NCBI GenBank assembly: GCA_002350705.1
Contig: DEFH01000012.1
Coordinates: forward strand, 1 to 6,942
Origin: Ruminococcaceae bacterium UBA2857
Lineage (GTDB): Bacteria > Bacillota > Clostridia > Oscillospirales > Acutalibacteraceae
Direction: 5' to 3'
Length of the DNA: 6,942 bases
Shown here: positions 1-5,667 of the stretch, one piece after another
Numbering within the stretch: the first letter of the stretch is position 1
How the letters are laid out: every line of letters begins with the position of its first letter
Notes under the pieces: generated by a model
What the model saw: the letters and a program-made list of their open reading frames with translations, nothing else
Database searches by the model: none
Told to the model about the DNA's origin: nothing
Program-made: the position numbers and the translations under genes

Positions 1-50
1 TTTTACTATTTTTCTTGCAAATGGGGTTCTGAAGGGAGTGGCGGATAACT

Positions 51-140
51 GACCTCCGCAGGAGGTCGCAAGCATAGATTTTGCCCGCACAATGTGCGTA
101 CAAATCGCTTGTTGGTGAAATCCCCACACCCCAGACCAAC
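51..140. other. Putative transfer origin (oriT-like nested inverted repeats)
   Basis: The segment carries several inverted repeats packed end to end. 51-67 is a perfect 7-bp stem with a 3-base loop (gacctcc/ggaggtc). 86-98 is a 5-bp stem (cgcac/gtgcg) nested inside a longer imperfect stem that pairs caagc at 69-73 plus gattt at 77-81 with 101-111. gttggt at 111-116 pairs with accaac at 135-140, and ggtg at 114-117 with cacc at 127-130. Stacked hairpins beside a conserved, apparently non-coding stretch are typical of relaxase recognition sites in mobilizable and conjugative elements of Firmicutes, and the sequence feels familiar as such. No relaxase or MobC gene lies inside the window; it could lie left of base 1. 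I cannot place a nick site. The alternative is a plain cluster of intergenic palindromes. Confidence 0.45.
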
Positions 141-360
141 TTCTGCCAATTTTCAAAATCGGGCAAAAGTCAAAATCGCTCCGCTCACCATAAAAACGGA
201 AATTGAAGATTTTCCGAAAATATTGATCTGAAAAAATTTCCGACTTATCAAGCAGACTCCAGAAATTTTTTTCAACGATGATGTCGTTCAGTTTTATCCT
301 GTCGTCGGTATTTCTGAAAAAGTCTGCTCTTTCCTCATCGGATAGTCTTACTGTTTTTTC

Positions 361-543
361 TCAGTTTTCGTTATCCTCACAGATTTTCTTGATAGCATCA
401 TATACCCAGTCCGTACTTCCTGTGGCTTCCTTCAGGGCTGCCGTTTTCTCTTCGGCTGTCAGTTTATCTGACAGCATTTTGATAACTTCTTGTGTTGTCC
501 GTTCTTTGCCGAGCGACTTCAAAGACTGTTACTTCTTTGCCAT
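361..543 (-). pseudogene. Small accessory gene with a stop at codon 5
   Basis: Read on the minus strand, an ATG at 543-541 is preceded by GAAAGGG about 7 bases upstream, a good ribosome binding site. The frame reads M-A-K-K, then TAA at 531-529, and then stays open for 55 more codons to a TGA at 363-361. The rest looks like a soluble helical protein (GKERTTQEVIKMLSDKLTAE early, ending WVYDAIKKICEDNEN). The same frame continues past the TGA with a protein-like stretch (LSDEERADFFRNTDDRIKLN) and remains open to the left edge, where it crosses the oriT-like repeats and is probably no longer meaningful. I do not recognise the family. It may be a nonsense-mutated cargo gene, or translation may begin at the TTG at 522-520 or the ATG at codon 22, giving a shorter product. 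The function is unknown. It lies between the oriT-like repeats and the hairpin-rich spacer. Confidence 0.4.
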
Positions 544-693
544 TTCTTTACCCTTTCAGAGCCGCCAACTCACACTGAAGGCATTTGATCTGTTTTATGG
601 TTCAGTCTTACCTGAATCCGTGAAACTGCCCAAAGAATAAAGTTCGGTGCGTGGTCTCGCCTGTCGGCTCGGTCGGTGCTTCTGCTTCGCAGA

Positions 694-710
694 GGTCTCC
701 ACCGGAGACC
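694..710. repeat. Perfect 7-bp hairpin
   Basis: ggtctcc and ggagacc flank the loop acc, directly after another hairpin at 681-693. No T-run follows on either strand, so a terminator role is doubtful. It belongs to the same style of short GC hairpin seen repeatedly up to 1035. Confidence 0.6.
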
Positions 711-785
711 CGCACCCCCGCTGGACGAGTTCGCGCTGACAGTCAGTCTGAGCCGTGACATCTTATCCGCGAACAAAGCATATTC

Positions 786-866
786 GCGGGAGACAACTAT
801 CCCTCACTCGTTCAGAGCGGAACGCAGTGAAGCGAACCCCGCGAATCGACACCGGAGGCACTCCGG
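786..866. repeat. 81-bp direct repeat, copy A
   Basis: This copy matches 895-975 with four substitutions in 81 bases. It contains the core actcgttcagagcgg and ends in the hairpin ccggag-gca-ctccgg (852-866). It is non-coding and lies upstream of the hydrolase gene. The two copies start 109 bases apart, with a 28-base spacer that holds another hairpin (879-893). It may be a dispersed REP-like intergenic element of the host genome; that is inference. Confidence 0.85.
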
Positions 867-894
867 CGCGAATCGGGAGCGGCAGCTTGCCGCC

Positions 895-975
895 GCGGGA
901 GGCAACTACCCCTCACTCGTTCAGAGCGGAACGGAGTGGAGCGAACCCCGCGAATCGACACCGGAGGCACTCCGG
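895..975. repeat. 81-bp direct repeat, copy B
   Basis: This is the second copy of the 786-866 repeat. It differs at four positions, for example aacggagtgga where copy A has aacgcagtgaa. It ends at 975, three bases before the inverted repeat that overlaps the candidate promoter of the hydrolase gene. The terminal hairpin 961-975 is identical to that of copy A. Confidence 0.85.
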
Positions 976-977
976 TA

Positions 978-1018
978 CGGTTGCATTTCCGATAAAAATT
1001 TCCTGATATTTGCAACCG
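978..1018 (+). promoter_or_regulatory. Candidate promoter inside an 8-bp inverted repeat
   Basis: cggttgca (978-985) and tgcaaccg (1011-1018) form a perfect inverted repeat around an AT-rich centre. A possible promoter sits within it: TTGCAT at 981-986 as the -35 element and GATATT at 1005-1010 as the -10 element, 18 bases apart. Transcription would then start at about 1017, in or just past the right arm. The left arm would cover the -35 element, so a protein bound to the repeat could control the hydrolase gene. Both boxes match consensus only partly. Confidence 0.3.
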
Positions 1019-1035
1019 CTCCGGAACATCCGGAG
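1019..1035 (+). promoter_or_regulatory. Leader hairpin before the hydrolase gene
   Basis: ctccgga and tccggag pair perfectly around a 3-base loop, followed by gtttta. It abuts the preceding inverted repeat and would lie at the very 5' end of the transcript, about 50 bases before the start codon. The T-run is too short for a convincing terminator. A role as transcript-stabilising stem or weak attenuator is possible but unproven. Confidence 0.35.
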
Positions 1036-1085
1036 TTTTACTTACGGAAGACAAAAAAACAACCGCACACAGGGAGGAAAACGAA

Positions 1086-4000
1086 ATGCCGAATATCTGG
1101 GACGACGAGAACAATGAACTGAATAATATTATAGGTAAGTATAATGAATGGCACAGCTACATGGAAAAGAAGGATCAGGCCGCAGTGAAGGCGGCGGAGG
1201 CCGCAGATCCGAACAATATCATAAACGCTCCGGATGAGGAGCCGGATGCGGCCAGGCAGGCTGAGGCAGCCGAAAAATGGAAGGATTTCGATCCGGAAGA
1301 GCAAAGGAACAGGATCATCGAAATACTGGATAAGGAAAAGAAGTCGGCGGATTATCCTGCGGACGAGAGGGAAGAGATGCATTTTATATCGGAAACGCTC
1401 AAGCGGGGCTGGCTCGTCTCCGATATAGAAATGCTCAGGGATCTGTATGGCGTGGTAGCGAGGACCAGACCGGGAGAAGACGATTTTGCAAAGCAACAAA
1501 AAAAAGGTGCCGATGTGGTGCTGAGCGATCTGACCAGCCGGGACGTTCACACTGTACCGGGCAGATCAAATGCGCTCAAGATTATCAGAAGTCGTATTTC
1601 GACCGTCAAGGATGTTTCTTTTCCGCCGGAATATCGCGGAAAGACAAAACAGATTACAACCCCGGACGGAAAGATCAAAGAGATTCCGCAACATGCAAGA
1701 GAATATTTTGTGAAACAGCTCAAGGACAAGCCCATGTATCCGGAGGAATATCCTGACGACAGGAATTTCGACAGATACCTTGATGAGCGGTTCAAGGTTA
1801 CCGATAAAGAGGGACTGACCTTCAGCGAGATCTCTAAAAAGCATATCTCAAACGTCCTTGAGGAGCAGAAAAGCGATATGGGCAGTTTTGTGCCGAATAT
1901 CAAGTCAAAGGATCAGATCGAGCAGGAACGAACCGATTCTCAGCCCGAAGGACTGTGGAGAACAAAGGTCATCGGCGTCAAGAAGAGCGCCAGCGCCGCC
2001 GTCAGTGAGGTGCTGGGAAATGAGGTCTATGAAGATATCGACGAAAAGCATTTCGGGCGCATGAACCGCAGTATCCCGCTGCACAAGAACAACGGAACAA
2101 AGAACGCAAAGCAGGGCAATGACGTTATCCATATGGAATTCGGAGGTTCTATGGCAAACGGCGAGTACCTGCCGCATAAAAATTTGTATGCTCCGAGGGA
2201 CGAAAAAACGATGGCGCCGGAAAAGGCCGAAAGAATATTCGGTAAAAAACCGCTCGGCCCCGACGGTCAGCCCTATGAGCACGTCAGGCACAGATCAAAG
2301 ACGCTGACTGCCGAGAACGGAAAAAACGTCAAGAAGGATCGCTATATCTTTCCCGGCATGGTCGCCGGAGGCAAGATCCTTACTCTGGGCGGTGTGGCCA
2401 ACATCGGCAATTACAGCATAGAAAGCGCCCGTAAACACGCCCGTTTTCTGATGTCAAAAGAGCTGAAGCCCAAGATCGACGCATGGCTTGCGCACAAGAA
2501 GGATCCGGAGCACAATCCTGACCCCATGATCAACCCGACTATGTTTGACTCTCTCGGCTACAGCCGCGGAGCCGCTACGGCGGGTCAGGCGCCCAAACAG
2601 GTGGACAGCTGGATCACCAAATACATGAAGGAACAGGGCGCAAGCAACGAGCAGATTAAGGAGTTCAAAGAAGAAGCCATGAAATATCAGGCTCTGTTTA
2701 TTGACGCCGTGCCGGGTTTCGGCACCTATTCGCACATGAAGACCTGCACTCTGACCGATATCCCGAACATGGATGCGGTGGTGCGCTGTTCCTTCGGTAT
2801 AAATCAGCCGGACTGGATGTTCCCCATGCAGCAGATCAACGGCGCCAACAAATTGATCTTCAGCGTACACGACCACAGCTCTATTTATGGCGCCAATATG
2901 GAGGTCGATCATGACAACCTCAGAGGTGAGGACAACCTGCTGCACAGGAAGCCGTTCTTTAACGCCGAGACCGGCGAGATGTTCCAGCTCAGGAGTCTCC
3001 ACGATATGCCGGACGGCGTGTATTTTGAGGACGAGCAGATGAATATTATCCGTGTCAACAGCTACAGCCAGGTCGGTGAGATGTTCAAAGCGGTCTACGG
3101 CGGCAGCTCTCCGCAGGCTTCCCGTGAAAAGGGCATTCATACGATGGCAAGGGACTGGTTCATCTCACACGAGCTGCAGTCGAGTTTTCCTGACGAGATC
3201 AACCACAGGATGGAGCAGGATAAGTTCATCAAGCGAGCAAACAAGCTCCTGCAAAACGACGCAAAGAGACTTAAGCCCGTCAAGGACGCCCTGACAGCCC
3301 TGAACGATCTGAACGGGAAATTCAATGATAAAAAACTGGAAAACGGAGAAAAGCCTTCATTGAAAGATCTTTCAGACGCTCACAAAAAACTGATAGAAAA
3401 CTGCAGAAACTACCTGAAAAATACGGGTATGCCGCCGAGAGGAGATTCCGCGGTGAAGGCGGGGCTTGTCGGTGATATACTGAGCTTTTCCATGAGAGAG
3501 AAGAATTTTTTCAATAAGATGATCCTGAAAAATAACCCGGATCTTGCCGAAAAGTACAGCTACAACCCCGAAATGGACAACAAGATCAAGGCGTACAACG
3601 ATCGTCTGGAGCAGAAGCCGGGTTATCTTGAAAGGAAGGTCGCGGCGGAAGAGAAGCGCATCGAAAGCCTGAAAAAGATACAGGTCACTATGTCGAAAAT
3701 GAAGAAGTTCTGCAAAGATACGCTTGAGACGCTGGATCAGACCCGTGTCGGCAAGTCAAACAGCGATTCGTATAACTCCTTATACAGTATGCTGAAAAAG
3801 GGAACGGAGCTGTCCCCAAAAACAAGCATGAACGAGTTTGCGGAATTCTGCAAAGACCTGAGGGAAGAGGCAAAGCATTACGACATTACCCACGATATGC
3901 TGTTCGGCCCCTTGACCAAGGACGGAAAGACCCGCCTGAAACAGAGCAGGACCGCAGCCGCAGCCGCCAAGTTTTATCTTGGGCAGGCGGAAGAGGTATG

Positions 4001-4331
4001 GAATGAAATGCAGGGCGGCCTGAACGACAGAGACCTCTCCGTCGTTGACGGAATGCGTCTCCGTGAGAAAAATGTCGAGTATATGAAGAAAAAGGCGGTC
4101 GAACTCCACGGCGCTCAGCCCGAAAACGAGGCTGAACAGAAAGAGCCGGTCGTCCGGAACGGAAGGCCGGAGCGTCACGGTGCGATGGTCGATAATGAGA
4201 TCATGTTAGGCAATGAGCCGGAGCTCAATGGCTCAATGTCTGAGGAAGATATCTTCGTCGGCGGAAGTCAGCAGGATCAGAAACTGAACGCCGCCACAAA
4301 CAAGAAGCCCGCCGCGGGTCCCAAAAAATAA
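1086..4331 (+). CDS. Large Tle1/DUF2235-like alpha/beta hydrolase with helical C-terminus
   Basis: This gene encodes 1081 residues. The ATG follows a clear ribosome binding site (gggagg, 1073-1078). No signal peptide or membrane helix is visible, so the product is cytoplasmic or exported by a leaderless route. Residues 1-100 are acidic and helical. The centre resembles the DUF2235/Tle1 lipase fold. IFPGMVAGGKILTLGG, then an aligned helix with ARKHARFL, recalls the family's PGVGT...G region. It is followed by a strand and the nucleophile elbow G-Y-S-R-G-A (Ser493), and then FIDAVPGFG, with Asp540 where the family has its DTV motif. Candidate catalytic histidines are 595, 597, 609 and 639; I cannot choose between them. 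From about 715 to 1010 the protein is helical and charged, with two loosely similar blocks (about 765-800 and 915-960). The last 60 residues are a low-complexity polar tail. In Tle1 proteins this fold cleaves phospholipids as an interbacterial toxin. An effector or lipase role here is inference, and a general serine hydrolase is also possible. A partner gene follows 16 bases downstream. Confidence 0.75.
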   Translation: MPNIWDDENNELNNIIGKYNEWHSYMEKKDQAAVKAAEAADPNNIINAPDEEPDAARQAEAAEKWKDFDPEEQRNRIIEILDKEKKSADYPADEREEMHFISETLKRGWLVSDIEMLRDLYGVVARTRPGEDDFAKQQKKGADVVLSDLTSRDVHTVPGRSNALKIIRSRISTVKDVSFPPEYRGKTKQITTPDGKIKEIPQHAREYFVKQLKDKPMYPEEYPDDRNFDRYLDERFKVTDKEGLTFSEISKKHISNVLEEQKSDMGSFVPNIKSKDQIEQERTDSQPEGLWRTKVIGVKKSASAAVSEVLGNEVYEDIDEKHFGRMNRSIPLHKNNGTKNAKQGNDVIHMEFGGSMANGEYLPHKNLYAPRDEKTMAPEKAERIFGKKPLGPDGQPYEHVRHRSKTLTAENGKNVKKDRYIFPGMVAGGKILTLGGVANIGNYSIESARKHARFLMSKELKPKIDAWLAHKKDPEHNPDPMINPTMFDSLGYSRGAATAGQAPKQVDSWITKYMKEQGASNEQIKEFKEEAMKYQALFIDAVPGFGTYSHMKTCTLTDIPNMDAVVRCSFGINQPDWMFPMQQINGANKLIFSVHDHSSIYGANMEVDHDNLRGEDNLLHRKPFFNAETGEMFQLRSLHDMPDGVYFEDEQMNIIRVNSYSQVGEMFKAVYGGSSPQASREKGIHTMARDWFISHELQSSFPDEINHRMEQDKFIKRANKLLQNDAKRLKPVKDALTALNDLNGKFNDKKLENGEKPSLKDLSDAHKKLIENCRNYLKNTGMPPRGDSAVKAGLVGDILSFSMREKNFFNKMILKNNPDLAEKYSYNPEMDNKIKAYNDRLEQKPGYLERKVAAEEKRIESLKKIQVTMSKMKKFCKDTLETLDQTRVGKSNSDSYNSLYSMLKKGTELSPKTSMNEFAEFCKDLREEAKHYDITHDMLFGPLTKDGKTRLKQSRTAAAAAKFYLGQAEEVWNEMQGGLNDRDLSVVDGMRLREKNVEYMKKKAVELHGAQPENEAEQKEPVVRNGRPERHGAMVDNEIMLGNEPELNGSMSEEDIFVGGSQQDQKLNAATNKKPAAGPKK

Positions 4332-4347
4332 TGAAAGGTTGATATCC

Positions 4348-4647
4348 ATGCCGACAAACCCGCTGAGAACCATTAAGGAAAGCATTGAGAATCTGCGTGA
4401 AAATATCTGGACTTTTGATAAGAATGAGAATGACATCATCAATGTTGACTTTGACGAGGCAGAGAGAGAAAATGCAATTAACACTAGCAGCGTATGCCTG
4501 AAGAAAATACTCATACACTCTACCGATAAGGTCTTCTTCCTGAAAACGCTTTTGGTCGATCTGGTTTACCTGATCTATAAGGTCCTTTATTTTCGATTTA
4601 TCGGCACCAAGAGTAGCAAACAAATTCAGAGGCAAAGCGCCTTTTAA
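4348..4647 (+). CDS. Truncated downstream partner of the hydrolase (chimeric frame)
   Basis: The ATG at 4348 lies 16 bases after the hydrolase stop, with the ribosome binding site gaaagg at 4333-4338, so the two genes should be translated from one message. The frame gives 99 residues. Only about residues 1-45 look native: a soluble, acidic, helical sequence starting MPTNPLRTIKESIENLREN. From about residue 46 the frame reads the antisense of the hsdM fragment, producing an unrelated hydrophobic tail. The original gene therefore lost its 3' part in a rearrangement near 4480. A small acidic protein beside a toxin-like hydrolase could have been an immunity protein or adaptor, but nothing in the remaining residues proves it. 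An in-frame TTG at 4339 is possible but lies too close to the binding site. Confidence 0.5.
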   Translation: MPTNPLRTIKESIENLRENIWTFDKNENDIINVDFDEAERENAINTSSVCLKKILIHSTDKVFFLKTLLVDLVYLIYKVLYFRFIGTKSSKQIQRQSAF

Positions 4648-4998
4648 GGATTTATTGCTTTCCTCTATGTCAGCCATAGCCTGGTCTATGATAACAGCAA
4701 TATCATTAGCAGCCGCATTTTTTACAATATATGACCACCGGGCATTCTCTTTAAGATAAAAAACATTTGCCGCGTTATAGAACGATACTTTTTCGAGAAA
4801 TATCGGCACATTACCATACTCGTCAATGATCTCCTGTCTGCGTTTTTCAAATTTATCTCCGGCAAATTTCAGAAACACCAATCCGATAACTGCGTCCCTG
4901 TTTTTTTCAGTACTTCCTACCCCTCTGAGAGCTACACGACAATTCCATAATACCGTTTCCAATGTTACTTCTTTTTCCTTTTTTACTGCTTTAGCCAT
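4480..4998 (-). pseudogene. hsdM: Type I restriction-modification methyltransferase subunit, 5' fragment
   Basis: On the minus strand the first 172 or so residues match the N-terminal domain of HsdM: LRGVGSTEKNRDAVIGLVFL, then KFAGDKFEKRR, and later DLIGRVYEYFLQAYAAS, which normally leads directly into the EFYTP segment of the methyltransferase domain. Here the homology stops after that serine (codon 4485-4483), and the frame runs on through the antisense of the neighbouring gene to a stop at 4225. The SAM-binding and NPPY catalytic motifs are absent, so no adenine methylation can be expected. No HsdS or HsdR gene is in the window. Two ATGs are available. I prefer the second (4998-4996), because GAGGA lies 6-7 bases ahead of it and only about 1-2 bases ahead of the first (5004-5002). 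The gene keeps its own promoter, which suggests a recent break. Confidence 0.85.
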
Positions 4999-5023
4999 TT
5001 TCATTTCCTCACTTCGATAAAAA

Positions 5024-5032
5024 AGTATAGCA
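5024..5032 (-). promoter_or_regulatory. Extended -10 promoter of the hsdM fragment
   Basis: Read on the minus strand, TGCTATACT (5032-5024) is an extended -10 element: TG, one base, then TATACT. It ends 25 bases ahead of the preferred start codon. No good -35 box lies 17 bases upstream, which is acceptable for the extended type. The DNA around it is very AT-rich. Confidence 0.45.
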
Positions 5033-5300
5033 AAAATATATACATAATAATCTTATCACATTCTGCATAATTTTACAATCCGTGTATTTTTATTTCTATA
5101 TAATTTGTACAATAAAATGTACCATCTTTTAATACAGTACACCAATGATCCGTACCCCTTTCTTTTTCGCCTTCTCCCTGAACTTCGCACCCCTACCAAC
5201 TCAACAAAATCGAACAGGAAGTAAAATAGCAGGGACATCAACTTTAACCTGATGGGCAATAATTATAACCGGATTAAAAAAAATACAGCGACTACAGAAT
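5033..5300. other. AT-rich spacer with no recognised gene
   Basis: I see no supported coding region. A 67-codon minus-strand frame (5259-5056) has no ribosome binding site, and its sequence is dominated by hydrophobic and arginine-rich runs. Short protein-like pieces such as AKFREKAKKKGVRI on the minus strand near 5150-5190 are bounded by stops and may be remnants. The region separates the hsdM promoter from the terminator and Fic control region. Confidence 0.4.
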
Positions 5301-5334
5301 AGTATCAACTTAAATGTTTGTTTAATCTGATACT
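5301..5334. repeat. 7-bp inverted repeat next to the terminator
   Basis: agtatca (5301-5307) pairs with tgatact (5328-5334) around a 20-base AT-rich centre. The tgatactgt sequence recurs directly at 5401-5409, and ttttgatac occurs at both 5371-5379 and 5398-5406. This family of short repeats brackets the terminator. A recombinase or repressor site is possible, but I have no further evidence. Confidence 0.4.
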
Positions 5335-5336
5335 GT

Positions 5337-5374
5337 AAAATCCCCTCCAAACATACCATTCGGAGGGGATTTTT
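5337..5374. terminator. Strong bidirectional rho-independent terminator
   Basis: aaaatcccctcc (5337-5348) and ggaggggatttt (5362-5373) form a perfect 12-bp stem with a 13-base loop. The stem has a GC-rich core and ends in a T-run on both strands (five Ts on plus, four on minus). On the minus strand it would end the possible small gene at 5430-5555. On the plus strand it would shield the Fic promoter region from upstream reading. Confidence 0.85.
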
Positions 5375-5429
5375 GATACCATTTGAGACAACGTTTATTT
5401 TGATACTGTTTTGATGCCGAAAATTCTGA

Positions 5430-5555
5430 TTACCGCATAGTTTTTCCGGATTTGGTGCATATCATTGAAAACTTGCACCAATAATAGCAAAACTTTTCAA
5501 TGAGTCCGGAGGGATATTCGCAGCTGTCGGTGTAACGAGATATTTCAGCAGGCAT
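5430..5555 (-). CDS. Possible 41-residue cysteine-rich small protein
   Basis: Read on the minus strand, an ATG at 5555-5553 opens a 41-codon frame ending in TAA at 5432-5430. The product begins MPAEISRYTDSCEYPSGLIE and has cysteines at 12, 23, 27 and 33 (spacing 10, 3 and 5) among aromatic residues, a pattern often seen in small zinc- or disulfide-stabilised proteins of gut Clostridia. The terminator lies 56 bases downstream, and the Fic gene is divergent, sharing the control region. Against it, the ribosome binding site is weak (only a gag shortly before the ATG), and the same DNA holds interleaved inverted repeats that suggest a structural rather than coding role. The function is unknown. 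Confidence 0.3.
   Translation of the reverse strand: MPAEISRYTDSCEYPSGLIEKFCYYWCKFSMICTKSGKTMR
5445..5510. repeat. Interleaved inverted repeats (pseudoknot-capable)
   Basis: Three perfect inverted repeats overlap. ttggtgca at 5452-5459 pairs with tgcaccaa at 5474-5481. tcattgaaaa at 5462-5471 pairs with ttttcaatga at 5494-5503. tccgga at 5445-5450 and 5505-5510 closes the whole. The 8-bp and 10-bp pairings interleave, so as RNA they could form an H-type pseudoknot, or alternate structures. As DNA, the ggtgca/tgcacc half-sites match those in the repeat at 5595-5650, favouring a protein-binding role. A 7-bp hairpin (gagatat/atatctc, 5537-5560) follows. Confidence 0.55.
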
Positions 5556-5570
5556 ATCTCATGTATTCAT

Positions 5571-5599
5571 TTGACAAAAAAATATAATTATGATAGATT
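5571..5599 (+). promoter_or_regulatory. Promoter of the Fic gene
   Basis: TTGACA at 5571-5576 is a perfect -35 box. After a 17-base spacer comes TAGATT at 5594-5599, preceded by TGA, which makes an extended -10 element. Transcription would start at about 5606, inside the left arm of the 20-bp inverted repeat that begins at 5595. Any protein bound there would compete with RNA polymerase. Confidence 0.65.
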
Positions 5600-5650
5600 T
5601 ATAGGGTGCATTTTAGTGTTATATTAAATCAAAATGCACCCTATAAATCT
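5595..5650. promoter_or_regulatory. Perfect 20-bp inverted repeat, likely operator of the Fic gene
   Basis: The left arm, 5595-5614 (core atagggtgcatttt), is repeated exactly in reverse complement at 5631-5650 around a 16-base AT-rich loop. The left arm covers most of the -10 box and the expected transcript start. The right arm ends two bases before the ribosome binding site of the Fic gene. As DNA it looks like an operator for a dimeric repressor. As RNA from about 5606, the remaining arms could still form a stem of about 9 bp just ahead of the ribosome binding site. A half-site, ggtgca, recurs at 5454-5459 and 5474-5479. Confidence 0.65.
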
Positions 5651-5667
5651 TGAAAGGCGGGTTAAAT

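Larger units (their letters stand above)
544..1085. other. Gene-free, hairpin-rich spacer
   Basis: About 540 bases separate the minus-strand small gene from the hydrolase gene, and I see no credible coding region on either strand. The stretch is GC-rich and crowded with short perfect hairpins: 681-693 (tctgc/gcaga), 694-710 (ggtctcc/ggagacc), 852-866 and 961-975 (ccggag/ctccgg), 879-893 (gcggca/tgccgc), and 1019-1035 (ctccgga/tccggag). Most have stems of 5-7 bp and 3-base loops. The 51-67 hairpin has the same build. It also contains an 81-bp direct repeat, listed separately. Open frames of 83-170 codons crossing this area have no ribosome binding site and repeat-driven sequence. Confidence 0.6.

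Noticed and set aside
278..640. 120-codon plus-strand open frame
   Set aside because: It is serine- and phenylalanine-rich with no ribosome binding site and lies antisense to the more protein-like minus-strand gene at 361-543.
786..975. CRISPR array
   Set aside because: There are only two 81-bp copies with a 28-base spacer that itself contains a hairpin; unit length and number do not fit CRISPR.
676..1122. Overlapping open frames of 83-170 codons on both strands around 676-1550
   Set aside because: Their sequence follows the 81-bp repeats and hairpins, or lies antisense to the hydrolase gene; arginine- and proline-rich, with no ribosome binding sites.
2454..3140. 228-codon minus-strand open frame inside the hydrolase gene
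   Set aside because: It is a long antisense frame of the kind produced by codon bias in a GC-rich gene. The plus-strand frame has the recognisable motifs and ribosome binding site.
4225..4479. C-terminal extension of the hsdM fragment
   Set aside because: These codons are the antisense of the hydrolase tail and its downstream partner and match nothing in HsdM, so they are readthrough past the breakpoint.
5056..5259. 67-codon minus-strand open frame
   Set aside because: No ribosome binding site, implausible composition, and it overlaps AT-rich promoter-like DNA.
5650..5667. Upstream TTG start for the Fic gene
   Set aside because: It lies before the ribosome binding site at 5653-5660 and inside the inverted repeat; the TTG at 5668 has correct spacing.
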